DNA of 60,000 nt from Bolinopsis microptera (Eukaryota; Ctenophora; Tentaculata; Lobata; Bolinopsidae). The translations under genes were made by a program, and so were the position numbers. Position 1 is the first letter of the stretch; each line of letters begins with the position of its first letter. The stretch covers positions 12,252,983 through 12,312,982 of the forward strand of contig NC_087077.1 in NCBI RefSeq assembly GCF_026151205.1. Reading direction: 5' to 3'. The notes under the pieces were generated by a model, which did no database searches, was not told the origin of the DNA, and saw only the letters and a list, made by a program, of their open reading frames with translations. This document shows positions 45,629 through 55,200 of the stretch, one piece after another.

Positions 45629-45660
45629 GGTTGGTTGAAGTTAGGTCAACGAAACGTCAT
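45629..45660 (+). other. hammerhead-like motif, Penelope-type relic
   Basis: GGTTGAAGTTAGGTCAACGA followed by AACGTCAT parallels the motif at 4369-4402 (TTGAAG, a short stem-loop, CGAAACGTC). The two share spacing rather than overall sequence. It is degenerate relative to the hammerhead consensus. Confidence 0.3.
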
Positions 45661-45704
45661 TGGTGTAGGTTGACTTTTTAATCAATTGTTTTACCAGGAG
45701 ATTT

Positions 45705-46421
45705 GGGGGTGATGCAACGTCAATTAATGTCAGTATTCCATAAAAACCCCAAACTGACATTGACATTAATTGACATTAATTGACATTAATTGACATTAAT
45801 TGACATTAATTGACATTAATATGTCTTGAAATTTGAGATTATCATTATTCGATAAATATTCAAGATATTCACGTCTATGTAAGTTAGACCGGTTCAAAAA
45901 AACAAAATGTCCTTGAATAATTATGAGTATGTTCTTATCTGTTGATCCTTAGGTTCAAAGACCACCAAAAAAAATTTCAGCTTCCAACTCTTCCATCTTC
46001 GGTCCCCACCGGCCACGCCCATATTTTATTGGTTTCTTATACAGGTAAAATATCTAGAATCGGCTTTTTTAGTATGAAGGAGTAATGTTAGCTGTTTAAG
46101 ATTCGTTATTCAAATATAAATGTCATGAAGGCATTTCGTTTAATGTGGGTTTTAAGTTCTGATGATGTTGAGAACCACGCCCTTGGATGGCCACGCCCAT
46201 TTAAGAAAATTAAATTTCGGGAAACCGTATTATTTTAGTTTTATTGATATAAACGTTCTAAAGTGCTAAAAATATGGTAGAACTACATAATCTCTGGTCG
46301 AAAAATATCGTGTCAATTAATGTCAGTATTCCAAAATTTTGCAAAACTGACATTGACATTAATTGACATTAATTGACATTAATTGACATTAATTGACATT
46401 AATTGACGTTGCATTCCCCCC
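45705..46421. mobile_element. 717-bp inverted-repeat element with 8-bp target duplication
   Basis: The ends are GGGGGTGATGCAACGTCAAT and the complement of GGGGGGAATGCAACGTCAAT, flanked by a perfect 8-bp repeat GGAGATTT (45697-45704 and 46422-46429). Each end is followed by TTAATGTCAGTATTCC, a short spacer and a 10-bp tandem array (ATTAATTGAC, about six copies, at 45768-45822 and 46350-46410) that can pair back with the terminal repeat. There is no coding capacity. The 8-bp duplication fits hAT or P superfamilies. It separates cluster genes 6 and 7. Confidence 0.8.
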
Positions 46422-46541
46422 GGAGATTTTTAGTCGTCTTTTCCACCGAATTTCCAACCAATTAACCGATGAAGGCAAATGTCATACATAAGGTTAAACT
46501 ATTTAAATTAAGACCTCTAATAAGCTTTCTTCGTGCAGGTC

Positions 46542-48680
46542 ATGTCAGACCGCTGGATATGCGGCGAGTGTGGAGAGAAGAACATTCCAGAGCGTGTGAA
46601 TTGTTACAGTTGTCTGGCGTTCAAACCGGGACCCCGCACTCCGCCAGGCCCTGTACCCCAGACTCCGCCTGATCCTCCTGATCACTCTAACGGGATATCC
46701 AGCAAGAAGACGTGGTCCTGTAAGTTCTGCAATTCTATCAACAATAACAAGACGAGGGAGTGTTATCTTTGTAGTACGGTTAGACCTAGTAAGAGTTCTG
46801 TGGAGGACTGGGTCTGTAGGTTTTGTAGGACAAGTAATGGAGTCAGAGAGGAGGACTGCAGGACTTGTAATGCTGTGCGGGAGGCTTCAGTTAGAACACC
46901 AAACAACGTGACGCCAGAGACGTCTGTCAATGATGAGGTACGTGAATCTTCAGTCAGTGATATGGTGCGACGGCCCTCAGTCAGCGATGAGGTACCCAAG
47001 GCCTCAATCAGTGATGGGGTGCGCGAGGCGTCAGTTAGCACCCCCACTACTCCAAGTGAGCCTGATGTCGACTACTGGTTATGTTCTGTTTGTTCTTACA
47101 AAGCCTCACACGGCCCTCACTGCTTCCAGTGCGGCTCCGTCAAAAACCCTGGCATTCAGCCATGCCCTGGGAACTGGCAGTGTTCCAAATGTCAGACCAC
47201 AAACTTTGCGAAGCGAGTGCAATGTTACAGTTGTCACAAGAAGCTAAGAAAGCGGTCCCCTGCTTCAGTTCCGGTGACCTGCCCAACATGTAAGTTTTGT
47301 AACCAGCCCTCCTCCAAGGAGTGCTTGTTGTGTGGCTCTGCTTTACCGGCTCCTCCCCCTAAACCGGCTCCTCAGAAACGGAGGATGTTGAAAACTTCCA
47401 GCTCCAGTGGCTCTGCTCCTCTCTCTACTCCTCTTCCTCACTGCTCTACATCCGCTAGCTCTAACCATGTCTCTCTTACATCGAACAATGTTATATCTAA
47501 CAATATTCCCAAAAACTTGTTTATTACTCCCAAGGATTGGAAATGTCAGAGTTGTGACTATAAGAATATCGCACTTCGGAACTTCTGTAAAGATTGCGAT
47601 ACTCCCCGCAAATGTATTGCGAAATTGTACATCAAGTACAAGAAACATGGAATATCAGCTTTAACTAATGTCCCTAGAAATGATAAGTGTCTAACTAGTC
47701 CGCCTCCACAGAGTCCCCTACCTGTAACTAAGAAGAGTTCTCTACGAGGGTGCTCTAAGTGCGGTAGACCTCACGAGGGCTCACATCACGTGTGCAGAGA
47801 CTGTAACACTAAGTTGACTGACCAGCCCGCGCCCTCCACTGGGGAGAGTGTTATGTTGAAGAAGTGCGCTGAGTGCGGGTTGGAGTGCGATGGTCAGTAC
47901 TGCTACACGTGTGCCAAGCAAATGGGAATCAAACTGGAGCACGACACTTGGGAATGTCAGAACTGCCACCTTGTCGATGAGAACACCGCCATCTGCATGG
48001 GCTGCGGGCATAACAAGGCAGAGTCTGCCGTGGTGGCCAACAAGTTCCTCACCTGTAATCACTGTCAGACCAAGAATCACCCCCACAAATCTAACTGTGT
48101 GAGATGTATGAAAGTACTGGCGAAGAAAGAAGTTTCTTGGTCAGCGTCAGGTGCTGAGGAGCGCCCTGCTGTTAAGGAAACCTGGACTTGTGTGTATTGT
48201 GAGATATCAGTACTTGCTAAGTGTACTCATTGTAGGGGCTGTAATAGAGCTAGGGTTAATGCTGCCAAGGAGGGCAAGGAGAAGGGAGGGAGTGTGGAGG
48301 ATCAGGAGGAAGAAGAAGAAGAAGGAGAGTGGGTTGAGGAGGAGCAGTACCCTTCTCCTGAGAAGCAGCACCAACCACTACCAGTGGACAAAAGTAACAA
48401 TAATCAGGAGCAGTATTTTGAAGAGGATTACAGTTACTCGCCCCGCCCCCACTTCCTCCCGCCTCCCCCAATGAGACAGCGGTACCCCCCTCCGGGACCT
48501 CCCCGCCTCCCTCCACGCTTCTCTCAGCCACGTTACCCCCCGCTGCGCCCCCTCCTGCCACATCGGCCCCGTCACCCACCTCACCAGAGACTCAGGGTCC
48601 CCTCCCACCGGCCCAGGGCTACTCATTCTACTCGCAGACAACCCATGAACCTGATGATGCAGCCCGGCCAGGGCCACTAG
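46542..48680 (+). CDS. large protein with about twelve RanBP2-type or degenerate fingers
   Basis: 712 residues in one exon, starting at ATG 46542, three bases after an acceptor (TCGTGCAG|GTC). Cys4 modules begin near residues 4, 57, 89, 178, 210, 247, 331, 403, 440, 469, 502 and 547. About half keep the RanBP2 pattern with Trp and Asn (best: NWQCSKCQTTNFAKRVQCYS near 210). Others lack Trp, the Asn or residues between the pairs (GCSKCGRPHEGSHHVCRDC; KKCAECGLECDGQYCYTC), resembling short zinc ribbons. A repeated Ser/Val/Glu segment (VREASVS, VRRPSVS, VPKASIS) lies at about 120-165. The C-terminus is acidic (DQEEEEEEGEW, about 590) and then Pro/Arg-rich (640-712). This is the most divergent member of the cluster; its role is unknown. 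AATAAA is at 48932. Confidence 0.82.
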   Translation: MSDRWICGECGEKNIPERVNCYSCLAFKPGPRTPPGPVPQTPPDPPDHSNGISSKKTWSCKFCNSINNNKTRECYLCSTVRPSKSSVEDWVCRFCRTSNGVREEDCRTCNAVREASVRTPNNVTPETSVNDEVRESSVSDMVRRPSVSDEVPKASISDGVREASVSTPTTPSEPDVDYWLCSVCSYKASHGPHCFQCGSVKNPGIQPCPGNWQCSKCQTTNFAKRVQCYSCHKKLRKRSPASVPVTCPTCKFCNQPSSKECLLCGSALPAPPPKPAPQKRRMLKTSSSSGSAPLSTPLPHCSTSASSNHVSLTSNNVISNNIPKNLFITPKDWKCQSCDYKNIALRNFCKDCDTPRKCIAKLYIKYKKHGISALTNVPRNDKCLTSPPPQSPLPVTKKSSLRGCSKCGRPHEGSHHVCRDCNTKLTDQPAPSTGESVMLKKCAECGLECDGQYCYTCAKQMGIKLEHDTWECQNCHLVDENTAICMGCGHNKAESAVVANKFLTCNHCQTKNHPHKSNCVRCMKVLAKKEVSWSASGAEERPAVKETWTCVYCEISVLAKCTHCRGCNRARVNAAKEGKEKGGSVEDQEEEEEEGEWVEEEQYPSPEKQHQPLPVDKSNNNQEQYFEEDYSYSPRPHFLPPPPMRQRYPPPGPPRLPPRFSQPRYPPLRPLLPHRPRHPPHQRLRVPSHRPRATHSTRRQPMNLMMQPGQGH

Positions 48681-48931
48681 CTCCGCACCCCATTTGTATA
48701 TTGTACATATTATCACCACTTGCAGATTTATTAAGGTTTCGAGTTGCATTGTTCATCATTATCACCCATGTTATTTTCATGAAATTTAGGAATTTACATT
48801 TTACAGTGAGCAACATATAATTTTATGATTAACTGTATGATTATGGCACAACATTTTAAACTACCTTTGTTATTGCTGGAGCACCGTCAAACCTCAATTT
48901 ACCGGTTCTTCATAGAATGCAAAAAATGGAC

Positions 48932-48937
48932 AATAAA
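48932..48937 (+). terminator. poly(A) signal AATAAA
   Basis: A canonical signal 250 nt after the stop of cluster gene 7, in the context GGACAATAAACC. Confidence 0.5.
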
Positions 48938-49860
48938 CCGAACTTTACTGTAAATGGACGCATTGCGTAAGGAAATAATACCGGTAAATAGTTGTTTGAC
49001 TGTGTTTGTTAAAGGAGTATATTGGGCAATGATTCAGGTTAATGATATATTATATGATATTCAACGTTTTATATGATATTCAACGTCATATTTATTTTTG
49101 TATTATTCACACTGCAATTTTATGATTATATTCGGAATCTAAGTAGCTTATCTACTGTAATATATAATAAAAAGTAATATATAATATTATAAAGTTTTAA
49201 CATTCGAAAGGTTGAATGTGGTAACTGGCACTCCTCATTAGAACAAGGTCCTTTCAGATTATAAAGAGATCAGGCGGAATGATTGTCGCACAATATATGA
49301 CGTATTTGTATCTAATATAAGTAACAACGATCATGAAAATCATTTGTTAACATAATTATATGTAAGTTATGCGTAGCGCGTAAAATATGTACATTTTGGA
49401 TACAAATAGTGAAGGTTAATGTGCCTTTCCGGCTCTTAATGAGTATACAAATATATACACGCTACACTTGCACTGTTAATTGTTACCATGACATTTTATT
49501 TTGTTTGATTTAATTTATTTCTTTTTCGAATTGTCGGCTGGTTTTATATTTTTAACACTTTAATTTGTCCTATTTTTTCGCTTCACTAATTAGGGGCAAA
49601 TATATATAATATGGTGAGAAAGGAAATATTTGAGGAGGTAGAAAAGAGAAATACTTGGTAAATTTCAACTTCTAACCCTTACGACCGATTTATCTACCGA
49701 TGCGATGTCACATGATATGGCTGAGAGTAATTGAAACGAACGGCAATTTCCCAACTTAAAGTTTTATTTTCCCAGTTTTGAAACTTTAAATTTAGAAACT
49801 AACCAAATAACCGTTCGTTTCACTCCAGCTAGCTCATCATTATTCCTCATAATATACGAA
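48938..49860. other. AT-rich intergenic DNA
   Basis: No coding region is supported. It contains short direct repeats (ATATGATATTCAACGT twice, near 49050-49085). Confidence 0.5.
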
Positions 49861-50587
49861 GGGGGGAGGGGGGGCCAAGTCAGTACCCATAGGTCGGCCT
49901 TAATAGCTCAATCACTGAGTGCCCAATTGAAATAATTCTTTCTGGTTTGACTTACTACCACCACTGGTTCGAGGAATTTGTCAAATCGAAAAATATTCGT
50001 GTTCATTTTCTTCAAATGAAGGTTCATTTTCGCATTTATTAAATAGTTTGGATAGTCGGATCGAGCCAAATTTTATTAAATGGTGTTTGTCCTGAAAAAA
50101 ATGAGAGTTCTAGCTTCTCAGATGACCGAGATATGAAGCATAACGAGTGGTTCATTACGTGTGGTCAGGTGATTGGGTTGAGGCTAGATCCGCATTACGG
50201 GAATCGTGCAGAGAGCCCAATTACGGTGTCATAATTGGGTAATCAATGAGTACCCAATCAATTTTGCTAACGAGATAAACAAATTGCTTGATAACTTCGT
50301 CATTTTAAATCCGTTTCGCACCATATTTTCAGATTATATTTCGGATTAAATGACCTATTGCAATATGTTACAATGGAGTCTCTAACATATTCACCAACAC
50401 CTGTTTAAGCAATTCAATGTTGATTGGGTGTAGCCCCCAAAAATCGAATTTTCAAATTTTAGTGACTTAATCTTTGAACAAGTATGTACAGTATGCCATC
50501 TGCAAAGCAACAACTCTCAAATATAAAACACGGCGGTGGTATAAGACCCAACGTATGGGTAGTGACTTTTGCCCCCCCCCCCCCCCC
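49861..50587. mobile_element. G-run-terminated inverted-repeat element
   Basis: The left end is a G-rich run plus CCAAGTCAGTACCCATAGG. The right end, read on the other strand, is a G-run plus CAAAAGTCACTACCCATACG. Over the first 30 or so positions most bases match. It contains a tRNA-like SINE at its left. No target duplication could be identified and no protein frame is convincing. Confidence 0.6.
49893..49985 (+). repeat. tRNA-derived SINE head
   Basis: TTAATAGCTCAATCACTGAG resembles a tRNA D-arm/A box, and CCACTGGTTCGAGGAATTTG a T-arm/B box at about the right distance. A similar A-box segment (ATTAATAGCTCACCAAACGA) occurs at 59932, suggesting a repeated family. Confidence 0.45.
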
Positions 50588-50792
50588 TGTACATAGTTGA
50601 TAGTTGGAGGCTTTGTGTTGTGCTAGCAGTGATCGAATATTATGAGATATCAGAACACATGATACATGAATCACGTCCTCATCATTTTAATATCCTAACA
50701 CCTACCTAGCCAGGTTAGAATGACTGATCTGATGGATACAAGTTGAAGAGAGGTGGAGATGAGGACGTGTTCTATCAGTGTCACGTGATCTG
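50588..50792 (+). other. 5' flank with short upstream open frames
   Basis: An acceptor-like CCTAGCCAG|GTTAG lies at 50715. Two tiny upstream ATG frames (MTDLMDTS and MRTCSISVT) precede the main start and could limit its translation. Confidence 0.35.
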
Positions 50793-51506
50793 ATGAACTG
50801 TGATAGGAAAAGGAAGCTTGGTGATGAGGAGCAGTATATCATGGCTCTGTTAAAACGTCTCCATCTTCAGCAAACCTCTGAGTTGTACGAGAAAGCTCCT
50901 AGCCACAACAAGAGATCTGTTCCTGCTAGGGGCCCCAGTGCTGTTCCTGCTAGGGGCCCCAGTGGTGGTAAGGCTAGAGGCTCAGAAACTGGGGGTTCCG
51001 GTCATGTTAGGGGCCCACGTGCTGGTCATGGTGGGGTTCCGGGTGCGGCTACGGGCAACAAGCGATGGCGGCTGAGTCCCATTGTAGAAGAAGAGGAAGG
51101 ATCGGCTAAAAGACGCCGGATAGACACCGAGATGGCAGACAATCTGTTCAATAACCTGTGGATATCTGACAGCAAGAAAGATAACCAAATTATATCAGAC
51201 AGTCAGGAAGATGAAGAAATTATGGGATCTGATAAAGATGCAGCAACTGGGGATGTTGAGGCTACAGTCAGTGAGGCTGATGAACTGCCCGAAACTTTTA
51301 AGAGTGTGAATTTGAGGGTGGGTGTGCAGAATGGGAGATCATTAGAGGATGCATTTATAAAGAACCAGTTACGAGAACACAGACTCCAAGTAGTACTCTG
51401 GACTCCCCCCATCACTCTAGATACTATGATTCAGAACGGACTCCACACGGTCCATCCTGCAGAAACTTTTCAAAACGAGGAGGGAGAACAAGAGTACATG
51501 TGCTAA
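50793..51506 (+). CDS. HCFC1R1/CCDC117-like small nuclear protein
   Basis: 237 residues in one exon; ATG 50793 is the first in frame (MNCDRKRKLGDEEQYIMALL). Three blocks align with the vertebrate HCFC1R1/CCDC117 family in the same order: a basic N-terminal KRKL.DEE, a KRRRIDTEMADNLFNNLWIS segment at about 108-126 (family: KR.......ENMA..F..LSI), and a C-terminal REHRLQVVLWTPP at about 195-207 (family: hydrophobic-LLW-x-P), ending shortly after with an acidic tail. HCFC1R1 binds host cell factor through a (D/E)HxY motif, which I do not see here, so that function should not be assumed. Residues 38-80 carry short duplicated ARGPS/ARGPR repeats. The similarity is from memory of short motifs and needs a profile search. 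Confidence 0.45.
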   Translation: MNCDRKRKLGDEEQYIMALLKRLHLQQTSELYEKAPSHNKRSVPARGPSAVPARGPSGGKARGSETGGSGHVRGPRAGHGGVPGAATGNKRWRLSPIVEEEEGSAKRRRIDTEMADNLFNNLWISDSKKDNQIISDSQEDEEIMGSDKDAATGDVEATVSEADELPETFKSVNLRVGVQNGRSLEDAFIKNQLREHRLQVVLWTPPITLDTMIQNGLHTVHPAETFQNEEGEQEYMC

Positions 51507-52211
51507 CTTCTATCTTGACCAGAACACTTATACTATCCTCCTGTCCCAACCAGAACGCTTGGGTTTAGTGCTTGCTGACTATTTGCCCCATTTCACAGAA
51601 CTCAGTAACATTGAGTAATTTAAATGATTCATTATATTTTGGGGTAAATTAAAGTATTTCTCATTAAGGGTAATCTGATCTATCGCCAATCTTTTTAAAA
51701 GACAGAACGATGTTTCCAGGTCGACTTTCTATATTTTAAATTAAATTATTTAAAAAAGGGTAAGCTGATTAATCGCCAATCTTTATATGAGACCTGACAA
51801 TTTTTCCAGGTCAACTGTTTCTGTATGGCGATTATTGAAAAAGCTTGATCTGACAATATGTCTCATTTATTTTTAGTTTCACTTTCTGTTTAATGTGTAT
51901 TAAAGTTTATTTAATTTTTACTTGTTGCAATTTATATTCAATTCAATTTCTTGATAAAGTCAAAAGTTTATTTATATTTCTGACCGATTTCTTGAAAACT
52001 TACATCAGACAACCTTGATATAACAAACATGCACATAGCTAGGATTGGACTTATTATAAAACTTCTTTCATATCATAAACCTAAACCCACCTCAGGAAGG
52101 TAGTGCTAGTCACGTGACATGTCACAGCACCAGTAACTGTGCTTAAGAAGATTACTTATTCCTAGATACACTGCTTGTTAACTTCACTGTCCGGATACTA
52201 TACTCATAACA
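51507..52211. other. intergenic region before the Tudor gene
   Basis: Non-coding. It contains an imperfect direct repeat of about 90 nt (GGTAATCTGATCTATCGCCA near 51669 and GGTAAGCTGATTAATCGCCA near 51757, both followed by CCAGGTC..CT). The Tudor gene ATG at 52212 sits in the context ATAACAATGGCT. Confidence 0.5.
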
Positions 52212-55200
52212 ATGGCTACAGCTATAAGTAGCCTCACTGTAGAGGAGCTTAAAGACATCGTCACCAAGTCAATCGATCAGAAACTGCAGGAGAGCATGGG
52301 AAAAGAAACATTCCACAACTCTCAGAATCACCCTCAGAATCCGTCTCCTAATCGTCAAGATTACAACAACAACAACAACAACAATACCCATTACAGGAAC
52401 ACCCCCCGCTTCCAGAACTATCAAAACTCTACTCCCCACTACAATAACAATAATCCTTCCTACAATAATTCTTCCTACAATAATCCTTCCTACAATAACA
52501 ATTACCAAACAAGAGGCACTCCCAGAACTACACATCATCAGAATAGTACACAGAATAACATCCGACCATACAACAACCAGAACAGTTACAATAACAACCA
52601 GAATAGTTACCATAGTAACCAGAATAGTCATGGCAACCAGAATAGTCCTAACAAATATTACAACCAACGCAGGTAGGCTCATTATTAATCACTTTACTAG
52701 ACGAATTTGACAGCAGAATTAAGGATTTACTTGATAGTCAGAGGTCTTCAGAATCCTAATTTTATGGAATGTTTTAACTAGGTAACTATAGCTGAATCTA
52801 TTTGTGGGCAAATAATAATATTACTAATAATAAAAGGAATAATACTTCTTTTACATGTTTCAGGTTCCACGAGGTCCAGCCTTTGAAGATAATGATTACA
52901 TATGTGGAAACAGCCTGCACTTTCTGGGGCCAGGTTCTTACTCCGGATCTACTGGACACTACAAGACAGCTGGAGACAGATCTACAAGATGTAAGTAACA
53001 GACAACTAGAGACAGATCTCCAAGATGTAAGTAACAGACAACTAGAGACAGATCTACAACTCTACAAGATGCAAGTACCGGACAACTAGAGACAGATCTG
53101 CAAGATGTAAGTACCAGACAACTAGAGACATATCTACAAGATGTAAGTAACAGACAACCAGAGACAGATCTACAAGATGTAAGTACCGGACAACTAGAGA
53201 CAGATATATACAAGATGTAAGTACCAGACAACAAGAGACAGATATAATACAAGATGTAAGTAACAGACAACTAGAGACATATCTACAAGATGTAAGTACC
53301 GGACAACAAGAGACATATCTACAAGATGTAAGTACCAGACAACTAGAGACAGATCTACAAGATGTAAGTACCGGACAACTAGAGACAGATCTCCAAGATG
53401 TAAGTACCAGACAACTAGAGACAGATCTCCAAGATGTAAGTACCGGACAACAAGAGACAGATATACAAGATGTAAGTAACCGACAACTAGAGACAGATCT
53501 ACAAGATGTAAGTACCGGACAACAAGAGACAGATCTACAAGATGCAAGTACCGGACAACTAGAGACAGATCTACAAGATGTAAGTACCGGACAACTAGAG
53601 ACATATCTACAAGATGTAAGTACCAGACAACTAGAGACAAATCTACAAGATGTAAGTACCAGACAACAAGAGACAGATATACAAGATGCAAGTACCGGAC
53701 AACTAGAGACATATCTACAAGATGTAAGTACCAGACAACTAGAGACAGATCTACAAGATGCAAGTACCGGACAACTAGAGACATATCTACAAGATGTAAG
53801 TACCAGACAACTAGAGACATATCTACAAGATGTAAGTACCGGACAACTAGAGACATATCTACAAGATGTAAGTACCAGACAACTAAAGACAAATCTACAA
53901 GATGCAAGTACCGGACAACTAGAGACATATCTACAAGATGTAAGTACCAGACAACTAGAGACATATCTACAAGATGTAAGTACCGGACAACTAGAGACAT
54001 ATCTACAAGATGTAAGTACCGGACAACTAGAGACATATCTACAAGATGTAAGTACCAGACAACTAGAGACAAATCTACAAGATGCAAGTACCGGACAACT
54101 AGAGACATATCTACAAGATGTAAGTACCAGACAACTAGAGACAGATCTGCAAGATGTAAGTACCGGACAACTAGAGACATATCTACAAGATGTAAGTACC
54201 AGACAACTAGAGACATATCTACAAGATGTAAGTACCGGACAACTAGAGACATATCTACAAGATGTAAGTACCAGACAACTAGAGACAAATCTACAAGATG
54301 CAAGTACCGGACAACTAGAGACATATCTACAAGATGTAAGTACCAGACAACTAGAGACATATCTACAAGATGTAAGTACCGGACAACTAGAGACATATCT
54401 ACAAGATGTAAGTACCGGACAACTAGAGACATATCTACAAGATGTAAGTACCACACAACTAGAGACAGATCTACAAGATGTAAGTACCACACAACCAGAG
54501 ACAGATCTACAAGATGTAAGTACCGGACAACTAGAGACATATCTACAAGGTGTAAGTACCAGACAACTAGAGACATATCTACAAGATGTAAGTACCAGAC
54601 AACTAGAGACAGATCTACAAGATGTAAGTACCAGACAACTAGAGACATATCTACAAGATGTAAGTACCAGACAACTAGAGACAGATATAATACAAGATGT
54701 AAGTAACAGACAACTAGAGACATATCTACAAGATGTAAGTACCGGACAACAAGAGACATATCTACAAGATGTAAGTACCAGACAACTAGAGACAGATCTA
54801 CAAGATGTAAGTACCGGACAACTAGAGACAGATCTCCAAGATGTAAGTACCGGACAACAAGAGACAGATATACAAGATGTAAGTACCAGACAACTAGAGA
54901 CATATCTACAAGATGCAAGTACCAGACAACTAGAGACAGATCTACAAGATGTAAGTACCAGACAACTAGAGACATATCTACAAGATGTAAGTACCAGACA
55001 ACTAGAGACAGATCTACAAGATGTAAGTACCAGACAACTAGAGACATATCTACAAGATGTAAGTACCAGACAACTAGAGACAGATATAATACAAGATGTA
55101 AGTAACAGACAACTAGAGACATATCTACAAGATGTAAGTACCGGACAACAAGAGACATATCTACAAGATGTAAGTACCAGACAACTAGAGACAGATCTAC

